Below are positions 27,171-36,735 of a DNA stretch of 64,000 nt, piece after piece. The DNA lies in the NCBI RefSeq assembly GCF_014284275.1, contig NZ_JACOFU010000006.1:124001-188000 (forward strand), given 5' to 3'. The notes beneath the pieces are model-generated. The model made no database searches. It was not told the DNA's origin and worked only from the letters and a program-made list of their open reading frames with translations. Position 1 is the stretch's first letter; every line of letters begins with the position of its first letter. The translations under genes were made by a program, and so were the position numbers. Origin of the DNA: Affinundibacterium amnicola. Its GTDB lineage: Bacteria; Pseudomonadota; Gammaproteobacteria; Burkholderiales; Burkholderiaceae_D.

Positions 27171-27213
27171 ATTTCACTGATTACATGCAGTGAAATGCAT
27201 TCAGTGAAATGCC
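27171..27213. repeat. Repeated ATTTCACTG/CAGTGAAAT elements between ppiB and the acetyltransferase gene
   Basis: ATTTCACTG at 27171-27179 faces CAGTGAAATG twice, near 27188-27197 and 27202-27211. The first copy can pair with either of the other two, so two alternative hairpins exist. The block lies just after the ppiB stop (27234) on its minus-strand transcript and could act as its 3' end; no clear T-run is present. Confidence 0.6.
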
Positions 27214-27233
27214 GTCAGAAAGGATGCAATAAA

Positions 27234-27746
27234 TTAAGCGCGAGAATCTAAAACTTCATTCCACTTCGCCAGCAATTCGGCTTGCTGTGCCAGCAGTTCA
27301 GTTGCGTCGCCTTCGATCGTCAATTTCTCAATCACATCACCGCGCACGATACTATTGACGACTTTTTGATCGTCCGCACTCACTACAACACCAAACACAG
27401 TATGTTTGCCGTTCAAATGTGGCGTTGCGCCGTGGGTGATGAAGAATTGGCTACCGTTGGTACCTGGACCCGCATTAGCCATAGACAAAATGCCTGCTTT
27501 GTCATGACGCAATTCGCTGTTGCATTCATCTTTAAAACGATAGCCAGGACCGCCCATGCCGGTACCGTCAGGGCAACCACCTTGGATCATGAAGTCATTG
27601 ATTACGCGGTGAAAATTCAATCCGTCGTAGTAGCCACGTTGTGCCAGATTGACAAAGCTTGCACAGGTAACTGGAGTTTGATCTGCGAACAGATTCAAGT
27701 TAATCGTACCTTTATTGGTTTGCATGATGGCTTTGAGTTGAGTCAT
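27234..27746 (-). CDS. ppiB: Cyclophilin-type peptidyl-prolyl cis-trans isomerase
   Basis: 170 residues from ATG 27746, which follows AGAGGAAACT; the frame extends to 27776 without a ribosome site. Cyclophilin blocks [31 protein letters not shown] and [25 protein letters not shown] are intact, including the Arg and Gln/Phe of the active site. No signal peptide, so it is the cytoplasmic PpiB type that speeds proline isomerisation in folding proteins. Confidence 0.96.
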   Translation of the reverse strand: MTQLKAIMQTNKGTINLNLFADQTPVTCASFVNLAQRGYYDGLNFHRVINDFMIQGGCPDGTGMGGPGYRFKDECNSELRHDKAGILSMANAGPGTNGSQFFITHGATPHLNGKHTVFGVVVSADDQKVVNSIVRGDVIEKLTIEGDATELLAQQAELLAKWNEVLDSRA

Positions 27747-28219
27747 AGTTTCCTCTTGTTGATGAACATTAAACAAGGCTGAGCATGATCGTCAGCCAGA
27801 CAGGGCTGCATTTTACCAGTACATCGTGTTTACTACGCCCACAAGTTTTGTGAAGCAGATTGATGGTATTAATCATGGAGCTACTCATAGTGATACTGCT
27901 AGTGGACGGCTTCTTTGCTACAATCAACGATGCATAGAGATTTGCGCATTTCTATTTACCGTATAGAAGTGTCCGCCTTTCTCAGGCTTATTATCTCCGG
28001 CTTATCAAAGCCAAAACGGTGATTCAAGGTTCCCACAAAGACGGCTTAGACTTTTGTTTTCCTAAGCAGACTCCCGCTTATTTTGTACGCAGAATTCGCA
28101 AGCTCATGCATGCACATATTGATACATTCTTTGTACATTCATTTGAGTACTTGTTCGTATGCCGTAATTTTCGGCAGTCGTTTTAAAAATCTTATTGATC
28201 ACTTCTTGCGATATTAGCT
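27747..28219 (+). other. 473-base non-coding gap upstream of the DUF3422 gene
   Basis: Between divergent ppiB and the DUF3422 gene I find no supported gene. There is a TACAAT box at 27919-27924 without a good -35, two GGCTTAT direct repeats (27985-27991 and 27999-28005), a small hairpin GGCTT/AAGCC at 27999-28012 and TGCCG/CGGCA at 28160-28176. A 30-codon ATG frame begins near 27930 but has no ribosome site. A long leader or small RNA is possible; not assignable by eye. Confidence 0.4.
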
Positions 28220-29578
28220 ATGCACTTTTTTGAATTAAATCATCATGCTCGGATTTCTTTAGCAGCAGAAATCCATTCGCGTCCGTTCTTAAATTTGAAT
28301 GCGCCGGAGCTATTGACGCATCTGGCGGTTTATCCCGATTTTCAGTCCAACCAAGACTTGTCAATACAAGTCCAGCAGCATGATTTGTTGTTTGCCTTAT
28401 GCCGCCATTTTGGTGTGAGTCCACCAGCCGTGGAAGCGAAGTATTTCTATTTTGATTTTGGTCCTTTCCGTTTGAAGTGGGAATGTCACACCGAATTTGC
28501 AACCTACACCTTTGCGCAGCACGCGGACGCTGGTTTGAGTTTGGAACAGGCTTTTAGTCAGATGCCGATCGCGCGGATTCCTGAAGCTTGGTTGCATCGC
28601 CTGCAAGGTAAATTGTTGGTAGCAGCACATTTGGTGTTGGATAACCGGCGTTTGCCAGTGAATGAATTCGTGCATGAGGTTCAGCATCTGTTTAAAGGCC
28701 ATACGCTGGCGGGCAGCAGGGTCATGCAAGGTGGTGAATTCTGGTCCGATTTTGTGGTGCATGCAGATGGCTTTAGTCGTTTTGTCATTCGCGATGTTGA
28801 TATGCGTGCACAGCAAGCAGGGCGATTAGCGCAACGTATTTTTGAGATTGAAACCTATCGTATGATGGCCTTGTTGGGTTTGCCAATTGCCCAAGCGACC
28901 ACACCGCAACTGAATGCGATTGAAAGTGAGTTGGTTGATTTGGCGACCGCGATGGTGGCATCCGATCATGCCTTGAATGAATTGAATCTGGATAAAGATA
29001 CAGATTCTGAGCGGCACTTATTAGAAAAAATTACCCACCTGGCCGCACGGATTGAGAAATTATCGCTAGAAAATAATTATCGCTTTTCTGCTTCGAAGGC
29101 GTATTTTGGATTGGTACACGCACGAATAGAAGAATTGCGTGAACAACGCGTTGAAGGCTTGCCCATGGTGGCAGAGTTTATGGATAGACGCTTAACACCT
29201 GCGATGAATACTTGTGATGCAGTCGCGAATCGACAAGAGGCATTGGCGCGAAGAATTGCGAATTCGAATGACTTATTACGTACGCGGGTTGGAATCGTGC
29301 AGGAAATGCAAAATAGAAAAATCTTGCAATCTTTGAACGCGCGCGCAGCTCAGCAATTGCATTTGCAGCAGGCAGTGGAGGGTTTGTCTGTTGCAGCGAT
29401 TTCATATTACGTGATCGGTTTATTTGGTTATGTGGCGAAAGCCGCCAAAGAATTTGGCTGGATCGCCCACACAGAAAGTGCGGTTGGCGTTGCGGTGCCC
29501 TTGGTACTGGCGAGTGTCTGGTTAGGATTGCGTCATATGCATCGCCGTTTACATGCGAAGCGCATAGAGAAAGATTAG
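28220..29578 (+). CDS. DUF3422-family membrane protein
   Basis: 452 residues. The N-terminal segment ISLAAEIHSRPFLNLNAPELLTHLAVYPD and the C-terminal segment QLHLQQAVEGLSVAAISYYVIGLFGYVAKAAKEFG are hallmarks of the DUF3422 family, which is found widely in proteobacteria with no known function. The middle is helical and charged (residues 230-390), ending in two membrane segments near the C-terminus, so it is a C-terminally anchored cytoplasmic protein. It stands alone after a long upstream gap. Confidence 0.85.
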   Translation: MHFFELNHHARISLAAEIHSRPFLNLNAPELLTHLAVYPDFQSNQDLSIQVQQHDLLFALCRHFGVSPPAVEAKYFYFDFGPFRLKWECHTEFATYTFAQHADAGLSLEQAFSQMPIARIPEAWLHRLQGKLLVAAHLVLDNRRLPVNEFVHEVQHLFKGHTLAGSRVMQGGEFWSDFVVHADGFSRFVIRDVDMRAQQAGRLAQRIFEIETYRMMALLGLPIAQATTPQLNAIESELVDLATAMVASDHALNELNLDKDTDSERHLLEKITHLAARIEKLSLENNYRFSASKAYFGLVHARIEELREQRVEGLPMVAEFMDRRLTPAMNTCDAVANRQEALARRIANSNDLLRTRVGIVQEMQNRKILQSLNARAAQQLHLQQAVEGLSVAAISYYVIGLFGYVAKAAKEFGWIAHTESAVGVAVPLVLASVWLGLRHMHRRLHAKRIEKD

Positions 29579-29780
29579 GTTAAAGCCGTTGTTTTTTTCA
29601 TTCGCGTATTCACCTGCCACCGTCTCGACCAGCGCATGCCTTCTGATTTGCAACAGAACTTCCTAGCTTGGCTTTGATACAGCGCAAACCATGCTGGCTA
29701 TTGCTTTACTGCCAGCATGCATCGGTCTAGAATCAGTTAGTCTATTTCTTCATCTCATATCTCATATTTGGAGCAAACAC

Positions 29781-30716
29781 TTGTTAGCCGCCTATATTAC
29801 CCATATCGATTGTCAAAAACACGAGATGGGGAATCATCATCCCGAATGCCCCGAACGTTTGGGAGCGGTGAATGATCAACTGTTGATCAAAGGTTTACTC
29901 GATTACATGGAGCAATTGGACGCACCTTTGGCAACCCAAGAGCAGTTAGCGAGAGCGCATAGTCCTAGTTATCTGAATGAATTTGCAGAAATAGCGCAAC
30001 AGGTTCCTGAAAATCGGCACGTACAGATTGATCCTGATACCAGCATTAATGAATTCTCATATCAAGCGGCCTTACGTGCCGCTGGCGCTGCGGTGTTGGC
30101 GGCTAACTTGGTGGCATCAGGCCAGGCACCCGTCGCATTTTGTAATATTCGCCCGCCAGGGCACCATGCAGAGCGCAGTAATGCCGGTGGATTCTGTTTT
30201 TTTAATAATGTGGCGGTTGGTATTCGGCATGCTATCGCTCATCATGGAATAGAACGGATCGCCTTAATTGATTTTGATGTCCATCATGGTAATGGCAGTG
30301 AAGATATTTTGTTTGATGATCCCCATGTGTTGATGTGTTCTATTTTCGAAAAAAATCTCTACCCATTTTGCGGTGATGTTCCGATGGGCGCCAATATGGT
30401 GAACGTAGGTTTACCGACGCGTTCTGGAAGCGAAGCATTTCGTCAGGCCGTGAGCGAGGTGTGGATGCCAGCTTTAGAAAAATTTCAGCCAGAAATGATT
30501 TTTATATCAGCTGGATTTGACGCGCATCGTGAAGACGATATGGGTAATCTGGCACTGGTCGAAGCCGATTATGAATGGGTCACAAAACAAATCGTCATGA
30601 TCGCGCAACGTTATTCACATGGTCGCATCGTTTCATGTTTAGAAGGTGGCTATGATTTATCGTCCTTAGGTCGAAGTGTTGCTGCACATGTGCGCGTGTT
30701 GATCGGCGCTGATTAA
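29781..30716 (+). CDS. Histone-deacetylase-family (class II type) hydrolase
   Basis: 311 residues when started at TTG 29781, which has TTTGGAG eight bases upstream and gives the family N-terminus LLAAYITHIDCQKHEMGNHH; an upstream ATG at 29691 would add a hydrophobic stretch not seen in homologues. Zinc and catalytic motifs are NIRPPGHHAE, GGFCFFNNVAVG, LIDFDVHHGNG and ISAGFDAH. Such enzymes remove acetyl groups from lysines, polyamines or other amides. It is followed 161 bases on by a PatZ-like acetyltransferase fusion. Confidence 0.93.
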   Translation: MLAAYITHIDCQKHEMGNHHPECPERLGAVNDQLLIKGLLDYMEQLDAPLATQEQLARAHSPSYLNEFAEIAQQVPENRHVQIDPDTSINEFSYQAALRAAGAAVLAANLVASGQAPVAFCNIRPPGHHAERSNAGGFCFFNNVAVGIRHAIAHHGIERIALIDFDVHHGNGSEDILFDDPHVLMCSIFEKNLYPFCGDVPMGANMVNVGLPTRSGSEAFRQAVSEVWMPALEKFQPEMIFISAGFDAHREDDMGNLALVEADYEWVTKQIVMIAQRYSHGRIVSCLEGGYDLSSLGRSVAAHVRVLIGAD

Positions 30717-30877
30717 TCTGCGGATTCTTGGGCAAATTATTTAGCGTATTCATTTTGAATGCTGATTGTTTAGTTAGATGCATAGAGTGAATTGCGTGTT
30801 GCTAAATGAGCCTGCCCATATCGCTGATGAATTGAGAATTTTGGTATCAATATGATTTTCCTGAAAATGAGAAAACT

Positions 30878-33556
30878 ATGAACAAGCATTATTTGACATC
30901 CTTGTTTTCCCCTCGCTCAGTAGTCGTGTTTGCGGGTGATTTACATGCGCCTGAATTACAGACCTCAGTGACGCGAGTATTTTTGCAGCATTTAGAAAGC
31001 AAGGATTTTCAGGGAAGCGTTACTTATCTTGATAGTCGGGTAAAAGGCACCTTAGGCGACTTAGCAACCTCACGTGCTGATTTGGCGATTTTGGCTTTGC
31101 CGAATCAAGAGCTGAGCGCTGCGTTAGAGGTGGTTGGCCGAATTCAATGCCGTGCTGCTTTGATTTTATCGATTGGTGTGGATGCTGCTTTGGCAAAGAA
31201 TTTACATAAAATCGCCAAGCAACACGGGATCTCTTTACTGGGGCCAAATAGCTTAGGATTTCAACGCCCCAAGGCCCATTTGAACGCGAGTGCGCTGGGT
31301 AAATTGGCACAGCCAGGTTCCTTGGCAGTCGTTTCGCAGTCTGGCGCCTTGACTAGTTCGATTTTGGATTGGGCTGCGAAGAACGGCGTCGGTTTTTCCG
31401 CCGTGGTTTCACTGGGCGTAAATACCGCAGTGGATTTGGCACAGGTGCTGGATTTTTTAGCCGACGACGCAGCGACGCAAACCATTGTGGTGTATATCGA
31501 AGGGATAAAAAATGCCCGACGCTTCATGAGCTCACTGCGTGCTGCTGCGAATTCTAAGCCCGTGATTGTTTTAAAGTCTGGACGTAAGCCCGATGGCTCA
31601 AAAGCGGCTCTAACGCATTCTGGCAACATCGTCGGTAGTGATGCGATTTTCGATGCGGCACTTCAACGCGCTGGTGCTGTGCGCGTGCATTCCATGGTGC
31701 AGTTGTTTGCTGCGGCTAAGTGTTTATCGGCGCGCTATTTACCCGTTGGACGGCGTTTGGCGATTATTTCGAATGGCGGTGGCCCAGCGGTACTGGCAGC
31801 AGATTTTGTCAATGAAGTCAGTTTAGAGATGGCAAAATTGCCCGCTGAGGTGGTGAAAAATTTGTACAAAAAGATCTCGCCATATGCTGCGCTGGATGAG
31901 TTGATCGATCTATCTCAGGATGCGAATGCGGAGCATTATCGTGCGGCAGTGACTGCGTGTGCACACTGCAACGAAGTGGATGGCATTTTGGTGATCTTGT
32001 CACCCATTGCTGGTGTTGATACAGGCGCAATCGCCCAGGTTTTGGCAGACTTGCAGGCAACAGTTGGAAAGCCCTTGATCAGCTGCTGGATGGGTGATGA
32101 AAAAGTCACGGCCGCGCGCACGATTTTGTTTAAGGCGGGCATTCCTAGTTTCAGAACACCGGAAGCTGCGGTGGACGCGTTCAATCATGTATCCTTGTTT
32201 CATCGCAATCAGCAATTATTACGTCAAGTACCACCACCGCTTTCTCAATTAGCCAAGCCCGATTTGGAAGGCGCACGTATTTTGATTGAAAGCGTGTTGG
32301 CTGAACGTCGTAAAGTATTGACGGAGATGGAATCAAAAGCGCTGCTTTCTGCCTTCCACATTCCAGTGACCAAAACCATGTTAGCCCGTAGTTCGACCGA
32401 GGCAATGTTGGTGGCGAATCAACTTGGTTATCCTGTTGCTTTGAAAATCGATTCTGCAGATATTTCCCATAAATCGGATGTGCAAGGTGTGTTGCTAAAC
32501 GTCAGTAATGCGACAGGTGTACGAGACGGCTGGCAAAACATGTTGCAACGCGTTGGACAGTTACGCCCAGAGGCAAAGATCAATGGCGTGACTGTGCAAA
32601 ATATGTCAGGTAAGCCAGAAGGCCGTGAGTTGTTTATTGGTGTTTCGACAGATGAATTATTTGGCCCGGTTATTTCGTTTGGTGCAGGTGGCGTGATGAT
32701 AGAGTTAATTGCGGATCGCGCTATTGAATTACCACCGCTGAATCAATTCTTGGCACATCGGCTGATTGATCGTGTCCGCTGTGTAGAAATGCTGGGGCCG
32801 TGGCGAGGCACACCACCAGTGCATCGTGAGGCACTGGAGCAAATTTTGCTGCGCGTTTCTGAAATGGTCTGCGCTTTGCCACAACTACGTGAGATGGATA
32901 TTAATCCCCTGATCGTGGACCAATATGGCGCTTTAGCTGTCGATGCGCGGGTTGTGGTCGATCATTCACCCGCAGAGCCAGGTAACTATGAACATCTGGC
33001 GATTTCTCCCTATCCATCGGATAAAGAAACTGAATGGCCGTTGCGTGATGGACGTATGTACATAGTCAGACCCTTGCATCCACATGACGCCGAAATGCTG
33101 CAAGACTTAGTACGTCGATTGTCGCCGGAAAGTCGTTACTTCCGATTTGTCTCGTCGATGCGGGAACTTTCTGATCGCATGTTGGCAAAATTTACTTTGA
33201 TCGATTACGACAGAGAAATGGCCTTGGTCGCCATTTACAATCAACGCCAACCACAAGCCGATGGGAGCTTTATTGAGACCGAGAGAATTATTGGTGTTTC
33301 GCGTTATGTCACGAATCCAGATAAAAGCACTTGCGAGTTTTCATTACTCATCGCGGATGATTTTGCGGGGCAGGGCTTGGGAACCCGTCTGATGCAATCG
33401 ATTATCGAAGTTGCACGTAGTCGTGGCTTGGCCTACATCGAAGGTTTAGTGTTGACGAATAATGCGAATATGTTAAAGCTGATGCGTAGTTTGGAATTTG
33501 ACGTGAAGTCCTATCCAGAAGATCCTGATTTCCGTTTATGCGTCAAAGCGCTGTAG
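30878..33556 (+). CDS. PatZ/Pka-like acyl-CoA synthetase (NDP-forming) fused to GNAT
   Basis: 892 residues with the order CoA-binding (1-130; SLLGPNSLGF, VVSQSGALTSS), ligase-CoA region (130-450; His in LTHSGNIVGSDAIF), ATP-grasp (about 470-690; GYPVALKIDSADISHKSDVQGV) and C-terminal GNAT (about 725-892; DDFAGQGLGTRLMQSII). This is the organisation of PatZ-type protein lysine acetyltransferases, which control acetyl-CoA synthetase and others by acetylation. The synthetase part is usually inactive and senses acyl-CoA. Whether its His is functional here is undetermined. The upstream neighbour is a deacetylase-family gene, a plausible opposing pair. Confidence 0.92.
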   Translation: MNKHYLTSLFSPRSVVVFAGDLHAPELQTSVTRVFLQHLESKDFQGSVTYLDSRVKGTLGDLATSRADLAILALPNQELSAALEVVGRIQCRAALILSIGVDAALAKNLHKIAKQHGISLLGPNSLGFQRPKAHLNASALGKLAQPGSLAVVSQSGALTSSILDWAAKNGVGFSAVVSLGVNTAVDLAQVLDFLADDAATQTIVVYIEGIKNARRFMSSLRAAANSKPVIVLKSGRKPDGSKAALTHSGNIVGSDAIFDAALQRAGAVRVHSMVQLFAAAKCLSARYLPVGRRLAIISNGGGPAVLAADFVNEVSLEMAKLPAEVVKNLYKKISPYAALDELIDLSQDANAEHYRAAVTACAHCNEVDGILVILSPIAGVDTGAIAQVLADLQATVGKPLISCWMGDEKVTAARTILFKAGIPSFRTPEAAVDAFNHVSLFHRNQQLLRQVPPPLSQLAKPDLEGARILIESVLAERRKVLTEMESKALLSAFHIPVTKTMLARSSTEAMLVANQLGYPVALKIDSADISHKSDVQGVLLNVSNATGVRDGWQNMLQRVGQLRPEAKINGVTVQNMSGKPEGRELFIGVSTDELFGPVISFGAGGVMIELIADRAIELPPLNQFLAHRLIDRVRCVEMLGPWRGTPPVHREALEQILLRVSEMVCALPQLREMDINPLIVDQYGALAVDARVVVDHSPAEPGNYEHLAISPYPSDKETEWPLRDGRMYIVRPLHPHDAEMLQDLVRRLSPESRYFRFVSSMRELSDRMLAKFTLIDYDREMALVAIYNQRQPQADGSFIETERIIGVSRYVTNPDKSTCEFSLLIADDFAGQGLGTRLMQSIIEVARSRGLAYIEGLVLTNNANMLKLMRSLEFDVKSYPEDPDFRLCVKAL

Positions 33557-33578
33557 TCGCTAAGGCTTATTGAGCGTC

Positions 33579-34349
33579 TTACTTTTTCTGTTTTTGTGCA
33601 TAGTATTGTGCAATGTATTCAGGACGTATTAATTGTTGAAAATAAGCTGGAATCCATGGGCGCGCAGAGAGCATAAAGCTCATCCTGTGTTTTTCTTCAA
33701 ACGGCAAATTGGCATCAGCATGGTGTTGATCTGAAATATCACGTGCCAATTGCCGCATGCGGGTCAACAAAATCGCGCTCGATTGTTTGGATAACATGAC
33801 GGTAATGAACTGCATCATGTCATGTTTTCCATCAAAGCTGGCGTCAAGATAATCTGCGAACGATTCTCGACGGTGCAGCTGTTGAATTGGGCCATTTGGA
33901 ATCCAACGAAAGATACGCGACAATAAAAGCTTGATGCGATTATTTGGCATCAATTCGATAATGCCTAAATGATCAAGGCGCAGCAGATAAGCAATCACCT
34001 CGGTTTCACTGATCGCATAGATGTCGACAATTTGTTGCAAGGTCAGATAATTCATCGCCGATACCGCGACGATAAACTTTTTCGGATCGCTGATTAATTC
34101 TTCTTCCTGCTCGTAACTGAGTTCATCAATTAAGGATTCCTCATAGCTGCGCGAAGTTAGTTCGTGCAAACTGATTTGTGCCGCGTCTAGTATTTGATCA
34201 AGACGATGCAAGCTCAAATTCTTGGATGCAAACATGCGTTTAACACTGGATTCTGATACCCCAATTTTCTGGGCTAATTCTAAATAAGTAATACGACGGG
34301 ACTTGAGTTCACGTTTCAGAACGTCGATCAGGGTGGAAGCTTTTGTCAT
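33579..34349 (-). CDS. XRE-family transcriptional regulator
   Basis: 256 residues from ATG 34349. The N-terminal Cro/CI HTH covers residues about 5-60 (LELAQKIGVSESSVKRMFASKNLSLHRLDQILDAAQ). The remaining 190 residues are helical and contain no enzymatic motif that I recognise; similar one-HTH proteins occur in betaproteobacteria. It ends convergently to the PatZ-like gene and is divergent from the msrA-like gene, so it may control either. A ligand cannot be inferred. Confidence 0.82.
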   Translation of the reverse strand: MTKASTLIDVLKRELKSRRITYLELAQKIGVSESSVKRMFASKNLSLHRLDQILDAAQISLHELTSRSYEESLIDELSYEQEEELISDPKKFIVAVSAMNYLTLQQIVDIYAISETEVIAYLLRLDHLGIIELMPNNRIKLLLSRIFRWIPNGPIQQLHRRESFADYLDASFDGKHDMMQFITVMLSKQSSAILLTRMRQLARDISDQHHADANLPFEEKHRMSFMLSARPWIPAYFQQLIRPEYIAQYYAQKQKK

Positions 34350-34630
34350 AATATTAAATCGCTTGCATAAAAGTATCGAAAAATGATACAGCAAGCTACA
34401 AATTCTGCAACTTTCTGATTAGCAGTTGTCGGTATTCGCTACTTACATTGATAATGCGTGGCGATTTTTCGCTGTCAGGCCGCGCATCCATTGCTCAAGC
34501 TACGTGGTTTATGCGTTCTTGCCTGATGCAAAAAATCAGTAACAGCAAAATACGAGCTTTTTGCAAGATCCCACTGCAGCTCAATAATAAAATCAATGAC
34601 AAGATTCAAACAAACGCGAGGATGACAGGC

Positions 34631-35161
34631 ATGGCTTTGGAAACTACAACTTTAGGCGGTGGTCGTTTTTGGGATTTAGAAGCGGTGTTTCAACAATTGA
34701 GGGGCGTTAAAACTGTTCAATGTGGTTATGCAGGGGGACATGCAGAATCCCCCAATTATGAAGCAGTTTGTGGCGGGGACACCGGACATGCTGAAGTTGT
34801 CAGAGTCCAATTTGATAATGAGATTCTGTCATTTGAAGAAATCCTTGAAGTGTTTTTCAAGATACATGATCCCTACTCACCCGCTAATGTCGGCGGACAG
34901 TTAGCCTCGCCGTTGCGCTCGGTCATTTATGTACATACGTACGAACAAAGAACAATTGCACATGAGGCTGTGAAAAGATTTGGACGCTTTGCACACGCGA
35001 TGGTGATGACAGAAATCGCCATCTGCCCAGAGTTCTTTCCTGCCGAGCCAGAACATCAGAATTTCTATCGCAATCACAAAGACGACACTTATTGCACAGA
35101 ATTTATTCTGCCAAAAATCATGCGTTCTCGTGAGATTTTTAAGAAGAAACTGGCAGCTTGA
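34631..35161 (+). CDS. msrA: MsrA-fold methionine sulfoxide reductase homologue without the catalytic cysteine
   Basis: 176 residues from ATG 34631 (GAGG nine bases upstream; the frame stays open to 34448). The MsrA fold is clear: FWDLEAVFQQLRGV, CGYAGGHAESPNYEAVCGGDTGHAEVV, DPYSPANVGGQ and the C-terminal DDTYCTEFILPKI. The active-site block, normally GCFW with the nucleophilic Cys, reads GGRFWDLE: codon 34664-34666 is CGT (Arg12). The change needs only one base from TGT. Other cysteines remain (residues near 33, 47 and 157). Either a pseudo-enzyme, a recent mutation or a sequencing error; the gene otherwise looks under selection. Confidence 0.9.
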   Translation: MALETTTLGGGRFWDLEAVFQQLRGVKTVQCGYAGGHAESPNYEAVCGGDTGHAEVVRVQFDNEILSFEEILEVFFKIHDPYSPANVGGQLASPLRSVIYVHTYEQRTIAHEAVKRFGRFAHAMVMTEIAICPEFFPAEPEHQNFYRNHKDDTYCTEFILPKIMRSREIFKKKLAA

Positions 35162-35206
35162 TTGACCGCTGATGTACTTTAGAAAAAAGTACAGACTGAT
35201 TGAAAC

Positions 35207-35243
35207 AAAGGCTTGGACTACATGAGTAATCCAAGCCTTTTGT
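35207..35243. terminator. Bidirectional terminator between msrA-like gene and pdxH
   Basis: AAAGGCTTGGA (35207-35217) pairs with TCCAAGCCTTT (35230-35240), flanked by A- and T-rich sequence, in the gap between two convergent genes. Confidence 0.8.
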
Positions 35244-35270
35244 ATTAGGGCTACAAAATAAGGCTACAAA

Positions 35271-35906
35271 TTAGGGCTGCAAACGTGAAATTACCCAAGT
35301 ATCGTCGGCTTGACGTGTGTAGGCAATTCGGTCATGTAAGCGCGAACTGCGACCTTGCCAGAATTCGATAAAATCGGGAACTAAACGATAACCACCCCAA
35401 TGCTCGGGACGAGGTGGGTTATCGCCAAACTTTGCAACGACTTCTGCGAGCTTATCTTCTAACTGCTGACGGTTGGCAACTGGCTGGCTTTGACTTGAGG
35501 CGCATGCACTTTGTCGACTACCAAGCGGGCGGCTATGAAAATACGCATCATTATCTTCTTCTGAGATCTTGTGAATCTTGCCTTCTATGCGCACCTGACG
35601 CTCAAGTGCCGTCCAAAAGAATAATAGCGCTGCATGGCGGTTTTGAGATAATTCTTGTCCCTTGCGGCTATCGTAATTGGTAAACCATGAAAAGCCGCGC
35701 GAATCAAACTCTTTGATTAATACAATGCGTGAAGACGGTCTGCCTTCGGCATTGACTGTCGATAAACTCATCGCATTGGCTTCTGCCACTTCGGCTTTTA
35801 AAGCTTGTTCAAACCAATGGGCAAATTGTGTGAATGGATCGTGAGCGACATCGCTTTCAGCGAGGCTGGCGAGTTGATAATCTTTTCTGAGGCTGGCAAT
35901 TGACAT
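35271..35906 (-). CDS. pdxH: Pyridoxamine/pyridoxine 5'-phosphate oxidase
   Basis: PdxH is an FMN enzyme forming pyridoxal phosphate. The 211-residue sequence has [47 protein letters not shown], and the C-terminal [10 protein letters not shown] and ISRLQP, all family signatures. Length is normal. A single gene; the PLP-binding YggS is encoded in the same window, but apart. Confidence 0.97.
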   Translation of the reverse strand: MSIASLRKDYQLASLAESDVAHDPFTQFAHWFEQALKAEVAEANAMSLSTVNAEGRPSSRIVLIKEFDSRGFSWFTNYDSRKGQELSQNRHAALLFFWTALERQVRIEGKIHKISEEDNDAYFHSRPLGSRQSACASSQSQPVANRQQLEDKLAEVVAKFGDNPPRPEHWGGYRLVPDFIEFWQGRSSRLHDRIAYTRQADDTWVISRLQP

Positions 35907-35989
35907 ACTTCTTCCTTGAAATTGAAACTTCGTCTTGAACAGAGCAAAGTCTAAAATAAATTGACTTGTTCGTCAGCGCTTCTAGGCCA

Positions 35990-36526
35990 TCACACGGCAT
36001 TGATACCGCGTCGTGCCTGCATCGCTTGACCTAATTTATGCATTTGACCAGGATTAAATAAACGCATCGCCATCGGTGCGATCTGCGTTTCTTCTATTTG
36101 CATGTGTTCTTGATAGATTGCTTGAAATTCGCTCACGTCATTCGCATTCAATGCAGACGAACTTCCGTTGGCGATGCCGCTTAATTGACCTTCCAAGCGA
36201 CGCCATTGATCTGCCATTTGCTGGTGTTGCTGCAAGATTTTCGGCAGCGTATTCGCGAGTAATTCCGCATCTTCGCCTTGTGCGGTTTGTTTCAGCTCAG
36301 GCAGTAAATCGATTTCTTCATCATCGTGATGCAGGGGAGCCGCATTCTGGAAATATTTTAAAACCGCCAGAACTGCTTTTTGTGCTTCAGCATCTGCGCC
36401 ATTTTTTTCTAAATGCGGTAATAATTTTTCTAAAGTGGCTAATTGTTTACGAATCCGATCATGGCAATGCTTGAGAACTGCCAAGGGCTGATCGAAGCCA
36501 GGGGCGCTTGCAAATAGAATATCCAT
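35990..36526 (-). CDS. Hemerythrin-domain protein
   Basis: 178 residues with a four-helix-bundle hemerythrin pattern: HCHDRIRKQL, HHDDEEIDLLPEL (the HxxxE-type ligand run), and QEHMQIEETQIAP. Helices are polar and no export signal is present. Such proteins bind a di-iron centre and are linked to oxygen or NO/redox stress; function here is not known. Gap to pdxH is 83 bases. Confidence 0.88.
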   Translation of the reverse strand: MDILFASAPGFDQPLAVLKHCHDRIRKQLATLEKLLPHLEKNGADAEAQKAVLAVLKYFQNAAPLHHDDEEIDLLPELKQTAQGEDAELLANTLPKILQQHQQMADQWRRLEGQLSGIANGSSSALNANDVSEFQAIYQEHMQIEETQIAPMAMRLFNPGQMHKLGQAMQARRGINAV

Positions 36527-36735
36527 GATAAGTTTTATTTTAGTAAAGATTAGACGAACAAACAGTAAGGAAAATTATCCACCATTCTAGCGAACCGCGC
36601 TCAATTCTCGCTAGCCAAACTTGCGTAAGATCAAGTCAAAAATGCTTAATTGGCGTGAAGCTTGTAAAATAGCGCCAACTCCAGCCTCGATGGCTAATTG
36701 ACACCTCCCATTAAAGATACAAAGATACATTTCCC

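Noticed and set aside
27282-27782. A 166-codon plus-strand frame opposite ppiB
   Set aside because: Antisense shadow of the well-supported cyclophilin gene; no recognisable domain or start site.
34448-34630. N-terminal extension or signal peptide on the MsrA-like protein
   Set aside because: The extra 61 codons show no signal-peptide pattern; ATG 34631 has a ribosome site and gives the usual MsrA length.
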